Positions 45,441-53,993 of a DNA stretch of 64,000 nt are shown here, piece by piece. Under the pieces are notes generated by a model. That model saw nothing but the letters and a program-made list of their open reading frames with translations, did not search any database and was not told the DNA's origin. The stretch is from Streptomyces phaeofaciens. GTDB lineage: Bacteria > Actinomycetota > Actinomycetes > Streptomycetales > Streptomycetaceae. The DNA lies in assembly GCF_014648915.1 (NCBI RefSeq), contig NZ_BMSA01000022.1, forward strand, positions 62,001 to 126,000. Direction: 5' to 3'. How positions within the stretch are numbered: position 1 is the stretch's first letter; every line of letters starts with the position of its first letter. The translations under genes were made by a program, and so were the position numbers.

Positions 45441-46594
45441 TGGCTGCCCTTCGGCTTGCGCTGCTCCCAGCCCTCGGCCCACAGGTCGAAGCGGGCCTGC
45501 TGCTGGGGGAACTCGGCGGCCGCGTCCACGTCCAGCTCGACGCCCAGACCGGGCTTGTCGGAGAGGTGGAAGTAGCCGTCGATCACCTCGGGCGCGCCCT
45601 TGACGACCTTCTTGATCTCCGCGTCGGCGAAGTCGTTGAAGTGTTCGAGGATCTTGAAGTTGGGGGAGGTGAAGCCGACCTGGAGGGAGGCGGCGGTGAG
45701 CACCGGGCCGCCCACGTTGTGCGGGGCGACGAGCACGTAGTGCGCCTCGGCGGTCGCGGCGAGCTTGCGGGTCTCCCAGATACCACCGATATGGCCGACG
45801 TCCGGCTGGATGATGTCGACGGCCTGGCTCTCGAACAGCTCGCGGAACTCGATGCGATCGTGAATGCGCTCACCGGTGGCGACCGGGATGTCCACCTTGG
45901 CGGCGACCTTCTCCAGGGCCTTGAGGTTCTCCGGCGGGCAGGGCTCCTCCAGCCAGGCGGGCTTGAAGGGGGCCAGCTCCTTGGCCAGCCGCACGGCGGT
46001 CGCCGGGGAGAAGCGGCCGTGCATCTCCAGCATCAGCTCGGCGTCCGGCCCGATGGCGTCCCGGACGGCCTCGATGAGGGAGACGGCGTACAGCGACTGC
46101 GCGTGGTCCAGCTCGAAGTGCCCGGTGCCGAAGGGGTCGATCTTGAGCGCCTTGTAGCCGCGCTCCATGACCCCCTGGGCGGCCTTGTGGTACGCCTCGG
46201 GCGTCCGCTCGGTCGTGTACCAGCCGTTGGCGTACGCCTTGACCTTGTCCGTCACCTTGCCGCCGAGCAGCTGCCAGACGGGCACGCCGAGGGCCTTGCC
46301 CTTGATGTCCCAGCAGGCCATCTCCACGACCGCGATGCCGGACATCACGATCTCGCCGGCGCGGCCGTAGTCGCCGTACTTCATGCGGCGCGTGAGGTCC
46401 TCGACAGCGAACGGGTCCGAGCCGAGAATGTGGTTGGCCTCGGCTTCTCTCAGGTAGCCGATCAGCGCGTCGGTGTGACCCAGCATGCGGGTCTCGCCGA
46501 CGCCCGTGATGCCCTCGTCGGTGTGCACCAGGACGTAGGTCAGGTTGCGCCATGGCGTCCCGACCACGTGCGTGCTGATTCCGGTGATGCGCAC
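45437..46594 (-). CDS. Enolase-superfamily sugar acid dehydratase
   Basis: 385 residues from GTG 46594, eight bases after GAAGGG. It is of the mandelate-racemase subgroup, with metal ligands Glu190 (LMLEMHGRF), Glu216 (WLEEPCPP) and Glu242 (ATGERI). The catalytic Lys is at 149/151 (ALKIDPFG), and the Asp264-His292 dyad is QPDVGHIGG/APHNVGG. The EMH form of the first ligand motif fits the dehydratases that convert aldonates to 2-keto-3-deoxy acids, such as galactonate or arabinonate dehydratases. It is the first gene of its operon, behind an IclR-like operator. The substrate cannot be fixed by reading; D-galactonate or an arabinonate are candidates. Confidence 0.88.
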   Translation of the reverse strand: MRITGISTHVVGTPWRNLTYVLVHTDEGITGVGETRMLGHTDALIGYLREAEANHILGSDPFAVEDLTRRMKYGDYGRAGEIVMSGIAVVEMACWDIKGKALGVPVWQLLGGKVTDKVKAYANGWYTTERTPEAYHKAAQGVMERGYKALKIDPFGTGHFELDHAQSLYAVSLIEAVRDAIGPDAELMLEMHGRFSPATAVRLAKELAPFKPAWLEEPCPPENLKALEKVAAKVDIPVATGERIHDRIEFRELFESQAVDIIQPDVGHIGGIWETRKLAATAEAHYVLVAPHNVGGPVLTAASLQVGFTSPNFKILEHFNDFADAEIKKVVKGAPEVIDGYFHLSDKPGLGVELDVDAAAEFPQQQARFDLWAEGWEQRKPKGSQ

Positions 46595-46612
46595 GGAAGT
46601 TACCCTTCGGCC

Positions 46613-46641
46613 GTTCGAGATTTCGTCACTCGTTCGAAATG
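46613..46641. promoter_or_regulatory. IclR-type operator(s) before the dehydratase gene
   Basis: GTTCGAGATTTCG (46613-46625) differs by one base from the 44259-44271 element. A second partial copy GTTCGAAATG follows at 46632-46641 in the same orientation. They lie 19-47 bp upstream of the GTG at 46594. Further TTTCG words continue to about 46730 (GGTTTCGATAGTTTCGG). Confidence 0.6.
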
Positions 46642-46806
46642 CTGGCGTGACAGTAAGGACGGTGTGAGCGGGGTGTCAATGGGTCGAACGCATATCGGTT
46701 TCGATAGTTTCGGTCAGGCGTTTCGGGTTTCGCGCTCCTGTTCCCCCAAAACCTTCACAGGCTCGTCTAGGAACGTGACCCGCCGGGAACCTACTCTTCC
46801 CGGGTC

Positions 46807-47589
46807 ATGGACTACTGCCTCCCGTGCCGACGGCACCTCAACGGCGCCCTAGCCTGCGCGGGGTGCGGAGCACCTGCCGAACAGCTGCGCGCGTATCGAC
46901 CGGACGCGTACGAGCCGGACCCGGAGGGGCCCGAGCGGTATACGCCCGAGCCGCACACGGAACCGGCCGCGAGCCACTCCGAGGAGCCGGCCGGGGCCGA
47001 CGACGACGAGGACGACGCGCCCCGGGGCCGCGCCGCACGCCGTCGCGAGCAGGGCCGCGGGAGCCGGCGCGGTCCCTCCGGCGCGGCGGCCGGCGACGGG
47101 GACGCGAGCCGTCGCGATCGCAAGGCCGCGGTCCACCGGCGGCGCCGCAGACGCACGGTACTGATCACCGTCGGCTTCGTCCTGGCCGCGGGCGGACTGA
47201 GCCTCGCCGAACTGGGCATCGACGCACCGGGCTTCTCCTCGCCGAACCCGGCGGCGGCGGGCGGCGAGTCGTCCGAGGTGGCGGACTCGACACCGGAACC
47301 GAGCACGACCGCGCAGCCGCTGGACGACCGGACGGACGACGAGGACGGCTCCTCGGCCTCCCCCGACCCCTCGGACTCCCCGTCGGCCTCACCGTCCGCG
47401 TCGGACGAGGCCGAGGCGAGCGAGACCCCCGACAAGGTCCCCCAGTCGGCCCCCCTCCCCGGCTCCGCCGACCCCTCCACCCCGGCCGGCTCCGCCTCCA
47501 CCCCGGCCGCCGACCCGACCACCGCCGACCCGTCCCCGCAACCGTCACCCTCGGAAACGTGCAACCGGTTCCTGTGGTGGTGCACCTGA
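46807..47589 (+). CDS. SCO2400-type zinc-ribbon membrane protein
   Basis: 260 residues from ATG 46807. An N-terminal zinc ribbon (Cys4, Cys7, Cys17, Cys20; MDYCLPCRRH...CAGC) is followed by an acidic then Arg-rich linker. One TM helix follows at ~117-134 (VLITVGFVLAAGGLSLAE), then an extracytoplasmic Ser/Pro/Asp/Thr-rich tail ending in ETCNRFLWWCT. That end may form a small disulfide loop. The zinc ribbon is cytosolic and the tail is outside. From memory, this matches a conserved Streptomyces family (SCO2400). Function unknown. Confidence 0.75.
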   Translation: MDYCLPCRRHLNGALACAGCGAPAEQLRAYRPDAYEPDPEGPERYTPEPHTEPAASHSEEPAGADDDEDDAPRGRAARRREQGRGSRRGPSGAAAGDGDASRRDRKAAVHRRRRRRTVLITVGFVLAAGGLSLAELGIDAPGFSSPNPAAAGGESSEVADSTPEPSTTAQPLDDRTDDEDGSSASPDPSDSPSASPSASDEAEASETPDKVPQSAPLPGSADPSTPAGSASTPAADPTTADPSPQPSPSETCNRFLWWCT

Positions 47590-47619
47590 TCCCGCGCCGG
47601 TCCGCCCCGGTCCTTCGCG

Positions 47620-49413
47620 TCAGCTTCCGTACGGCCAGGTGAAGCCGAGTTCCTCGGCGCGCTCGCGGGTGCCGGCGGAGACCTGGGTGTAGCCCCTCGG
47701 GTCCTCCTCGGCCAGCCGGCGCAGGGCCGCCCCGGCCTGGGACCCGGGGGAGGTGCCGTCGTCGGGGACGCTCCAGCGCAGGACGAGGGGATGGCCGTCC
47801 GGCGCTCCCGAGCCGAGGCCCGGCGTGTACCAGAGGTGCACCTCGACGGTGTCCGGGTCCTGGGGCGCGGTGCTGATCCAGCCCCGGGTCATGTCCCACC
47901 GGCGCAGCGGCTCCGGCCGGGCCGTCAGCCCCTCCCGGATCAGCCGGGCGAGTTCGAGGGCCGGCCAGGACCAGGAACGGTCCGCCTCCGCCCGCGCGAC
48001 CTCCGCGTCGTACGCGGCGGCGTCGAAGCGCTCGGCGGGCAGCGAGGGCGTGGACCGGCCCCATCCCGGCAGCGGCGGCCGCCGCCAGTTCTCCCACACC
48101 ACCTGGTCCCCGTCGCGGCGGATCGTGACGGTGAGCGCGCCACAGCATCCCTCGGTGCAGGCGGCCTCGGCGAGCTGGACGTCGTGGGGCTCCGGGCCGG
48201 CCCGCAGCGAACCGTTCTCCAGGAGGAACTCGGGCCGGTGCGCGGGGCCGTGCGGGAAGACCGCCGGGACGAGCGGACGTCCGTCGACGAGCACCCGGGT
48301 CTCCATCGGCTCCCGGTCCACGGGATCACCGGCCACGACCTCGATGCGCAGCCGGCCGGGCGCCGCCGGGGGCAGGAACGGCCGCCGTCCCGTACGCCGG
48401 ATCCAGCGGGCCCGCACACGCCCTTCCGGTTCGTCGGTGCCGGTGTCCGCCGCGGCGGCCCAGCGGGGCTCCGCCAGCAGGTGCCCGAGCGACTCCAGCA
48501 GGGCCGCGCGCCGGCCGTCGGGCCAGTCCAGCAGCACGGCGGTGCCGCTGCTCAGGTCCAGGGCGAGAGAGAGCAGGGTGGCGTGGTGGTCGAGGGCGGG
48601 CGGCAGCAGCCCGGCCCGGGCCACGACGGTCTCGTACAGGGCGGGGACGTCGCGCCGGGCGAGGAACTCGGTGGAGCCGTCCTGCGAGGACACCATCCGG
48701 ACGAGGAGCCGGCCGGCCCGGCCCAGCAGGGCGGTACGGGTGGGGTGTCGGTGCAGCAGGTCGAGGAGCCGCGTCGCCTGCGCGATTCGGCGGGCGGTCG
48801 CGCCGCCGATGAACTCGGCCGCCATGGGCAGGGCTTCGAGCTGTGCGAGGACGTCCGCGTGGTCGTCCCTCCACAAGGCGCCGACGAGCGGCCGCAGTTC
48901 GGGCCGGTCGTCATGCCCCAGCATGAGGACCGCGGCGCGGCGCGGATCGATCGCCTCCAGGGCCTGGACGGCGGGTCCCCGTACTTCCCGCAGGGCGCTG
49001 AGCGCGGTCAGGCACGGGACGTCCTCGGCATCGCCGACCCGTGCGAGCAGGGCGAGGGCCGCGATGACGGGCGGCACGGCGGTGCCGGTGCGGGCCAGCC
49101 GCCGGGCCAGCGAACGGGCGGCGTCCCGCCGCTCGTCGGGGAGAGGCAGCTCGGCGACGACGCGCCGGACGAGGGTCCTGTGCCGGTCACGGACGCCGAG
49201 TTCGGCGAAACGCCGGTGCAGGGTGGCGGGGTCGGACGGCAGCGGGTCCAGCGCGGAGCGGACGGCCGCCGCCGCGTCCTCGCGGGACAGGGCCGGTGGT
49301 GGCGGGCCGGCGTCGGGCGTCCGGGAGAGGGTGAAGCCACGCCGGGGCGGCAGCCCGTCCGGGGACGCGTGCATCAGACGCAGGGCGTGGTCGTACAGCG
49401 GGAGGGCGCTCAC
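47620..49413 (-). CDS. HEAT-like-repeat conserved Streptomyces protein
   Basis: 597 residues from GTG 49413; the ribosome site is weak. The N-terminal 300 residues are helical and repetitive (LARRLARTGTAVPPVIAALA; DAEDVPCLTALSALREVRGP; DDHADVLAQLEALPMAAEFI), consistent with HEAT/ARM-type repeats. The C-terminal half has mixed strands, with PFLPPAAPGRLRIEVVAGD and a Cys motif ACTEGCC that could bind metal. No catalytic motif is seen. It is convergent with 46807 and divergent from the small membrane protein at 49568. Function unknown. Confidence 0.7.
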   Translation of the reverse strand: MSALPLYDHALRLMHASPDGLPPRRGFTLSRTPDAGPPPPALSREDAAAAVRSALDPLPSDPATLHRRFAELGVRDRHRTLVRRVVAELPLPDERRDAARSLARRLARTGTAVPPVIAALALLARVGDAEDVPCLTALSALREVRGPAVQALEAIDPRRAAVLMLGHDDRPELRPLVGALWRDDHADVLAQLEALPMAAEFIGGATARRIAQATRLLDLLHRHPTRTALLGRAGRLLVRMVSSQDGSTEFLARRDVPALYETVVARAGLLPPALDHHATLLSLALDLSSGTAVLLDWPDGRRAALLESLGHLLAEPRWAAAADTGTDEPEGRVRARWIRRTGRRPFLPPAAPGRLRIEVVAGDPVDREPMETRVLVDGRPLVPAVFPHGPAHRPEFLLENGSLRAGPEPHDVQLAEAACTEGCCGALTVTIRRDGDQVVWENWRRPPLPGWGRSTPSLPAERFDAAAYDAEVARAEADRSWSWPALELARLIREGLTARPEPLRRWDMTRGWISTAPQDPDTVEVHLWYTPGLGSGAPDGHPLVLRWSVPDDGTSPGSQAGAALRRLAEEDPRGYTQVSAGTRERAEELGFTWPYGS

Positions 49414-49567
49414 CGGGCGGAGTGGTACTCGATTCCGTAGGTCATGGCGGGAGCCTGCCAGTCCGGCCGGCGATCCGTCGAAGGAATTTCCGGGAACCGC
49501 TTGCCGTCTTCGGGCGTACTGGAGGACAGGGCTCCACGAGGGGCTCGTGCGAAGGAGGGGGAAGAGC

Positions 49568-49762
49568 ATGGCCGTACTCCTGCTGTCCGGTGTTCTCGCG
49601 CTGGCCGTCGGCGGGTGTGCCTGCGTCGTCTGGGCGGCCCGCGGCGGCCCCCGCTGGACCCGCGTGGTGTCCACCGTCACCCTGACGCTGGCGGAGATCG
49701 TCACCACGGCGAACAAGAAGTCGCGGCGCTCGGGGAGCTCGGGGGGCGGGGGCGACGACTAG
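49568..49762 (+). CDS. Small single-TM membrane protein
   Basis: 64 residues from ATG 49568 with a very strong GGAGGGGG ribosome site. One TM helix (LLLSGVLALAVGGCACVVWAA) is followed by a basic strand and a Ser/Gly-rich end (KKSRRSGSSGGGGDD). Codon bias and ribosome site support it as real. No family recognised. Confidence 0.65.
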   Translation: MAVLLLSGVLALAVGGCACVVWAARGGPRWTRVVSTVTLTLAEIVTTANKKSRRSGSSGGGGDD

Positions 49763-49805
49763 GGCCTCTCGTTCGGATCATTCGGATCTCGCCGGGGCGC
49801 GAGGG

Positions 49806-50747
49806 TCAGCGCTGCGGGACGAGCTGCACCCGGATGTCCTTGCCGTAGGGCAGGACGACGGTCTGGTCCCGGCCGAGGACCCAGTCCGGGGTGACCAGGA
49901 ACAGGCGCCCGCCGGAGGCCAGCAGCAGCCGGAAGCCCCGGTACCGGTGCCGGAACGCCGCCGCGCCCTCCGCCGCCGTGCCGAGCCGGGCGGCCGTCAC
50001 CCCCGTGGGCAGCCCCTCCAGGGCCACCTTGGTGTCGACGACCACCTCGGGACGGTCGACGAGCTCCGCCACGTCCTGCTCGCCCCGGCCCCTGCCGTAC
50101 GCCCATGCCAGCTGCGTCGAGGCCCAGAACAGCCCGGCCACCCCGATCAGGAGCGCGTACATCACACCGTTCCTGGCGAGGCGCTGCGGCAGCAGCGGGT
50201 GCCCGCTGCTGCGGCCGTGGATCCAGACGCCGTACGCCACCGAGGCCGGGCCGAAGGCCAGGGACAGCGGGGTGGCACCGATGATCACGCTGACGTCGGA
50301 GCCCTGGACGAAGATGCCGATCATCGCCCGGGCGATCAGCAGGACGCCGATGAGGACGAAGGCGTACGCCAGGAAGGTCCCGGTGCTGGAGGAACCGCCG
50401 TCCGGGCCGCCGTCCGGCTCGCGGGACAACAGCCACAGCACGAGGGCGTGGATCCCCACGAGGAGCATGATCCCGAGGAAGATCAGCGTCGCCGGGACGT
50501 AGACCACCTCCAGGCCCTGGAGGGTGAGGCTCTGGTTCGACAGGCCGGTCATGTCGAGCGGGACGCCGAAGTAGTCGTAGCGGGCGCGGGTGGCGACATA
50601 GCCGAAGTAGAGGAGCAGCGCCGTCGCGAGGGTCGTCGGCCCGATCGCCTCGGCGAGCTGCCGGATCCGGACGGAGACCGGCTGCTGGACGGGGGTGGGG
50701 TCGGGGGCCGGCGCGGGCGGTGGCGGCGGTGGTTCTCCGGCCGTCAT
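49806..50747 (-). CDS. Multi-TM membrane protein of unknown function
   Basis: 313 residues from ATG 50747, overlapping the upstream gene's stop as TGATG. The cytosolic N-terminus is Pro-rich (PPPPPPAPAPDPTPVQQP). About five TM segments lie between 36 and 225, then a soluble C-terminal domain of ~95 residues (FRLLLASGGRLFLVTPDWVL) that looks like a small beta domain. It is coupled to a single-TM protein with a large extracytoplasmic part, so the two may form a complex. No known family. Confidence 0.7.
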   Translation of the reverse strand: MTAGEPPPPPPAPAPDPTPVQQPVSVRIRQLAEAIGPTTLATALLLYFGYVATRARYDYFGVPLDMTGLSNQSLTLQGLEVVYVPATLIFLGIMLLVGIHALVLWLLSREPDGGPDGGSSSTGTFLAYAFVLIGVLLIARAMIGIFVQGSDVSVIIGATPLSLAFGPASVAYGVWIHGRSSGHPLLPQRLARNGVMYALLIGVAGLFWASTQLAWAYGRGRGEQDVAELVDRPEVVVDTKVALEGLPTGVTAARLGTAAEGAAAFRHRYRGFRLLLASGGRLFLVTPDWVLGRDQTVVLPYGKDIRVQLVPQR

Positions 50748-51658
50748 CACTGGTCCGGGGAGAGGGAGGAGTCCGGGGAGTCGGGGGAGCGGTTCGGGGA
50801 GGTGGGCGGGGACTCGGGCGAGGCGGGCGGGGACTCGGGCGAGGTGGGCGGAGAATCGGGCGGGGAGTCCTCCTCGGGTGCCGGCCCCGGGGAGTCGGTG
50901 GACATCGTCAGGATGAGCTTGCCGGCGTCCTGGCGGGCCGCGCCGTGGACCAGCACCGGGTTCTCCCGCGTCGGCGGCGGCCCACCCCAGTCCGGCACGC
51001 CACTGCACGGCTCGTTCTCGTCGTTGTCGCACAGACAGCTGTAGTGCACCACCGCCCTGACCCGGTACGTGCCGGACGGCGCGTTCGCGGCGAGGACCGC
51101 CCCCGCCCGGCACTGGTCGCCCTCGTCCACCCGGACGGAGCGGCAGGGGGGATCGACGAGAGGTTCGTCCTCGTCGACCGAGCAGTGCGCGGCGTCGTCG
51201 GAGCGCACGGTCGGCCACGGCTTCGGGCCGCCGATCACCTCGAAGGAGATCCGCTCGACGGTGAGGGGGGTGGCGGTCTTGTTGATCAGGGTCAGGCAGC
51301 CGGGGTCGTTGCGATTGCCGTCGAGGCGTGGGCCGTTCCAGTTGACGGACCTGTGACCGCCGCCCTGAGGCGTCTTGCCCCCGCCCGAGGTGTCACCGCC
51401 GCCCGAGGTGTCACCCCCGTCCGACGTGTCACCGCCGTCGGCCGTCGAGTCGCCGTCCGGATCGCCGCTCCGGTCGCCGTGCGGCTCGGCGCTGCCGTCG
51501 TCGGCCGTGCCGTCCGTCGTGGCGGCGGAGTTGTTCCCCACGGTGTCCGACGCGTCGTCGCCCGTCGTCGCCGAGCGCACCAGCCAGACGACGCCGAGGA
51601 CCGCCACCAGACCGAGGACCACGGCCATGACGAGGAAGCGGGTGCGCTGAGGTGGCAT
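50747..51658 (-). CDS. Membrane-anchored extracytoplasmic protein with low-complexity linkers
   Basis: 303 residues from ATG 51658. One N-terminal TM helix (MAVVLGLVAVLGVVWLV) anchors it. Outside are an Asp/Gly/Thr linker with four GGDTS-type repeats, and a ~150-residue Cys-containing domain (CLTLINKTATPLTVERISFE; HYSCLCDNDENEPCSG) with at least seven Cys. A Ser/Pro tail has SPESPPASPESPP-like repeats. The Cys-rich part suggests a disulfide-stabilised beta fold. It is translationally coupled to the multi-TM protein downstream. Function unknown. Confidence 0.7.
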   Translation of the reverse strand: MPPQRTRFLVMAVVLGLVAVLGVVWLVRSATTGDDASDTVGNNSAATTDGTADDGSAEPHGDRSGDPDGDSTADGGDTSDGGDTSGGGDTSGGGKTPQGGGHRSVNWNGPRLDGNRNDPGCLTLINKTATPLTVERISFEVIGGPKPWPTVRSDDAAHCSVDEDEPLVDPPCRSVRVDEGDQCRAGAVLAANAPSGTYRVRAVVHYSCLCDNDENEPCSGVPDWGGPPPTRENPVLVHGAARQDAGKLILTMSTDSPGPAPEEDSPPDSPPTSPESPPASPESPPTSPNRSPDSPDSSLSPDQ

Positions 51659-51700
51659 ATTCGGAGGGTAAGTGCACCTTTCGTACCACTTCCTCCGGTA

Positions 51701-52141
51701 CTACTCCACTCGCAGCATCCGCCGCAGCAACCCCCGCAGCACCACCCGCTCCTCCTCCCCCAGGCCCGCCAGCGGTTCGCGGGCGAAGCGGAGGGACTCG
51801 CGCAGGCTCTTGGCCACCCGGCTGCCCTCCTCCGTCGTCGCGGCCAGTTTCACGCGGCGGTCGGCCGGGTCGGGGCGGCGTTCGACCAGGCCGCGGGATT
51901 CGAGGCGGTCGACGATGCCGGTGACGTTGGACGGCTCGCACTTCAGCTTCTGGGCGAGCTTGCGCATGGGGAGCGGCTCCACGGAGAGCAGGCTCAGCAG
52001 GCGGGCCTGGGCGCCGGTGAGGGCGTGATCGGCGGCCGCCTCCTCGTAGTCCTCGTAGAAGCGGGCCACGACCTCGCCGATCAGCTCGACGACTTCCGTG
52101 GTCAGGGCGTCGGGGAGGGGGGTACGGGGTGAGGTCGCCAT
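51701..52141 (-). CDS. MarR-family transcriptional regulator
   Basis: 146 residues from ATG 52141. The winged helix is clear (LPMRKLAQKLKCEPSNVTGI; DRLESRGLVERRPDPADRR). The only cysteine lies in the recognition-helix region, and the N-terminal reactive Cys of OhrR is missing, so peroxide sensing of that type is unlikely. It is divergent from an NADP-dependent reductase and shares two palindromes in the 96-bp gap, so it most likely represses that enzyme and itself. The ligand may be an electrophile or phenolic compound; this is inferred. Confidence 0.92.
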   Translation of the reverse strand: MATSPRTPLPDALTTEVVELIGEVVARFYEDYEEAAADHALTGAQARLLSLLSVEPLPMRKLAQKLKCEPSNVTGIVDRLESRGLVERRPDPADRRVKLAATTEEGSRVAKSLRESLRFAREPLAGLGEEERVVLRGLLRRMLRVE

Positions 52142-52163
52142 GGGCCGAGGGTACCCCGCTTAC

Positions 52164-52211
52164 TTGACATCCTGAAATATTCAGGCGCATGGTTGTTTCA
52201 GGTAGTGAAAC
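52164..52211. promoter_or_regulatory. MarR operator region with two palindromes
   Basis: CCTGAAATATTCAGG (52171-52185; 6-bp arms, 3-bp centre) lies right after a -35-like TTGACA (52164-52169). GTTTCAGGTAGTGAAAC (52195-52211; 6-bp arms, 5-bp centre) follows. Both are between the divergent MarR and reductase starts, so binding could repress both genes. Confidence 0.65.
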
Positions 52212-52237
52212 ATTTCGTGTGTGAAAGGCAGCCCCCC

Positions 52238-53257
52238 ATGACTGACTCCGCTCTCCCCACCACCAGCCGCGAATGGCGTCTTCTCAGCCGTCCCGTCGGC
52301 TGGCCGAAGGTCGAGGACTTCGAACTGGCCGAGGCGGAGATCCGGCAGCCCGGTCCCGGTGAGGTGCTGGTCCGCAACGCATACGTCTCCGTCGACCCGT
52401 ACATGCGGGGCCGTATGAGCGCCGCCAAGTCCTACGCCGCCCCCTACGAGCTGGGCAAGGCCATGCAGGGCGGGGCCGTGGGCGAGGTCGTCGCCTCCGG
52501 CGCCGAGGGCGTGGCGGTCGGCGATCACGTCCTGCACTTCGGCGGCTGGCGCGAGTACGCCACCTTCGACGCCAAGCAGGCCGTCAAGGTCGACCCCGAG
52601 GCCGCGCCCCTCTCCACCTACCTCGGCGTCCTCGGCATGACCGGCCTCACCGCCTACGCCGGCCTGCTGCGCACCGCCGCCTTCAAGGAGGGCGACGTCG
52701 TGTTCGTGTCGGGCGCGGCGGGTGCCGTCGGCAGCCAGGTCGGCCAGATCGCCAGGCTGAAGGGCGCCTCGCGCGTCATCGGCTCCGCCGGCTCCGACGA
52801 GAAGGTCAAGCTGCTCGTCGAGGAGTACGGCTTCGACGCCGCCTTCAACTACAAGAACGGCCCGGTCGCCGAGCAGCTGCGGGCCGCCGCCCCCGACGGC
52901 GTCGACGTCTACTTCGACAACGTAGGCGGAGACCACCTGGAGGCCGCCATCGGGCAGCTCAACCAGGGTGGCCGGATCGCCGTCTGCGGCATGATCTCGG
53001 TCTACAACAACACCGAGGCCGCCCCCGGCCCGAGGAACCTCGCCCGCCTGATCCAGACCCGCGGCCGTATCGAGGGCTTCCTGGTCGGCGACCACTACGA
53101 CCTCCAGACGGAGTTCGTCCGGGAGGTCGGCGCCTGGATCCGCTCGGGCGAGCTGAAGTACCGCGAGACGGTCGTCGAGGGCATCGAGAACAACCTGGAG
53201 GCGTTCCTGGGTGTGCTGCGCGGCGACAACACCGGAAAGATGATCGTCAAGCTCTGA
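52238..53257 (+). CDS. NADP-dependent medium-chain reductase (alkenal/one oxidoreductase type)
   Basis: 339 residues from ATG 52238. It is a zinc-free MDR enzyme of the leukotriene-B4-dehydrogenase/CurA-like group. Features are the N-terminal catalytic fold with VDPYMRGRMS, the cofactor motif VFVSGAAGAVGSQVGQIARL (NADP-type), and VYFDNVGGDHLEAAI. It reduces double bonds of alpha,beta-unsaturated carbonyls in relatives. Divergence from a MarR gene with palindromic sites suggests induction by an electrophile. It is followed after 110 bp by the ohr gene. Confidence 0.92.
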   Translation: MTDSALPTTSREWRLLSRPVGWPKVEDFELAEAEIRQPGPGEVLVRNAYVSVDPYMRGRMSAAKSYAAPYELGKAMQGGAVGEVVASGAEGVAVGDHVLHFGGWREYATFDAKQAVKVDPEAAPLSTYLGVLGMTGLTAYAGLLRTAAFKEGDVVFVSGAAGAVGSQVGQIARLKGASRVIGSAGSDEKVKLLVEEYGFDAAFNYKNGPVAEQLRAAAPDGVDVYFDNVGGDHLEAAIGQLNQGGRIAVCGMISVYNNTEAAPGPRNLARLIQTRGRIEGFLVGDHYDLQTEFVREVGAWIRSGELKYRETVVEGIENNLEAFLGVLRGDNTGKMIVKL

Positions 53258-53367
53258 CCCTCCACCCCTCCCGCCGGTTTCCGGCATGCGGTAACTTCTT
53301 TCCGAAATCAACCGCCATTCAGCGACCCGGGCGCGAGTCGCGGCGGACGAAGGAGGAAGACATCCGT

Positions 53368-53787
53368 ATGTCCATCCAGCAGTCCGACGTCCTCTACACC
53401 GCCGTCGCCACCGCCCTGAACGGCCGCGACGGCCGGGTCGCCACCGACGACGGCCGGCTCGACGTGACCGTGAACCCGCCCCGGGAACTGGGCGGCAGCG
53501 GCGCCGGAACCAACCCGGAGCAGCTGTTCGCCGCCGGCTACAGCGCCTGCTTCCAGGGCGCCCTGGCCGTGGTCGCCCGGGAGGAGAAGGCCGACCTGAC
53601 CGGCTCCACGGTCACCGCGAAGGTCGGCCTGGGCAGGAACGACGACGGTTTCGGGCTCATCGTCGAGATCTCGGCCCGTATCCCCGAGGTCGACCCCGAC
53701 ACCGCCCGGTCGCTGATCGAGCGGGCCCACGAGGTCTGCCCGTACTCCAGGGCGACCCGGGGCAACATCGGCGTGACCCTGGCCTGA
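53368..53787 (+). CDS. ohr: Organic hydroperoxide resistance protein (Ohr)
   Basis: 139 residues from ATG 53368 (RBS GGAGG). The OsmC/Ohr fold has the two reactive cysteines Cys61 (YSACFQG) and Cys124 (EVCPYS), plus the Arg of the active site near PPREL. It reduces organic hydroperoxides with lipoyl or thiol donors in the cytosol. No OhrR gene is adjacent; the MarR at 51701-52141 lacks the sensing Cys. A perfect 13-bp hairpin follows at 53851. Confidence 0.93.
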   Translation: MSIQQSDVLYTAVATALNGRDGRVATDDGRLDVTVNPPRELGGSGAGTNPEQLFAAGYSACFQGALAVVAREEKADLTGSTVTAKVGLGRNDDGFGLIVEISARIPEVDPDTARSLIERAHEVCPYSRATRGNIGVTLA

Positions 53788-53850
53788 GCCCGGAAGACTT
53801 GCCGGGGCGCGCACCGTGACGCCCGTGCGGCGGCGGTCGTTGCGCATCAC

Positions 53851-53885
53851 GAAGGCCGCACCCTTGGACGTGGGGTGCGGCCTTC
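53851..53885 (+). terminator. Hairpin terminator after ohr
   Basis: GAAGGCCGCACCC (53851-53863) pairs perfectly with GGGTGCGGCCTTC (53873-53885), with a 9-nt loop. It is 63 bp after the ohr stop and is the strongest hairpin in this part of the window. Confidence 0.85.
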
Positions 53886-53917
53886 ACCCATGGGCGCGAG
53901 CCCCCCGGGCGAGCCCC

Positions 53918-53956
53918 GGAAGGCGTCGGAAGGCGTCGGAAGGCGTCGGAAGGCGG
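53918..53956. repeat. 10-bp tandem repeat
   Basis: The unit AGGCGTCGGA is repeated exactly three times (53921-53950), preceded by a partial unit (GGA) and followed by a diverging one. It is in the gap between ohr and the convergent beta-lactamase-fold gene. The number of copies may vary between strains. Confidence 0.8.
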
Positions 53957-53993
53957 CGATCGGCGAGCGGGGCGGGAAGGCGTCGGGTGGGCG

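Noticed and set aside
45437..46594. Firm naming as galactonate dehydratase (dgoD)
   Set aside because: The fold and catalytic residues fit several aldonate dehydratases and the neighbours point to arabinose as much as to galactose.
51701..52141. MarR protein as OhrR of the nearby ohr gene
   Set aside because: It lacks the N-terminal reactive Cys, is divergent from a reductase gene, and has its palindromes in that gap rather than before ohr.
53918..53956. CRISPR-like array
   Set aside because: Units are 10 bp without spacers; it is a simple tandem repeat and no cas gene is present.
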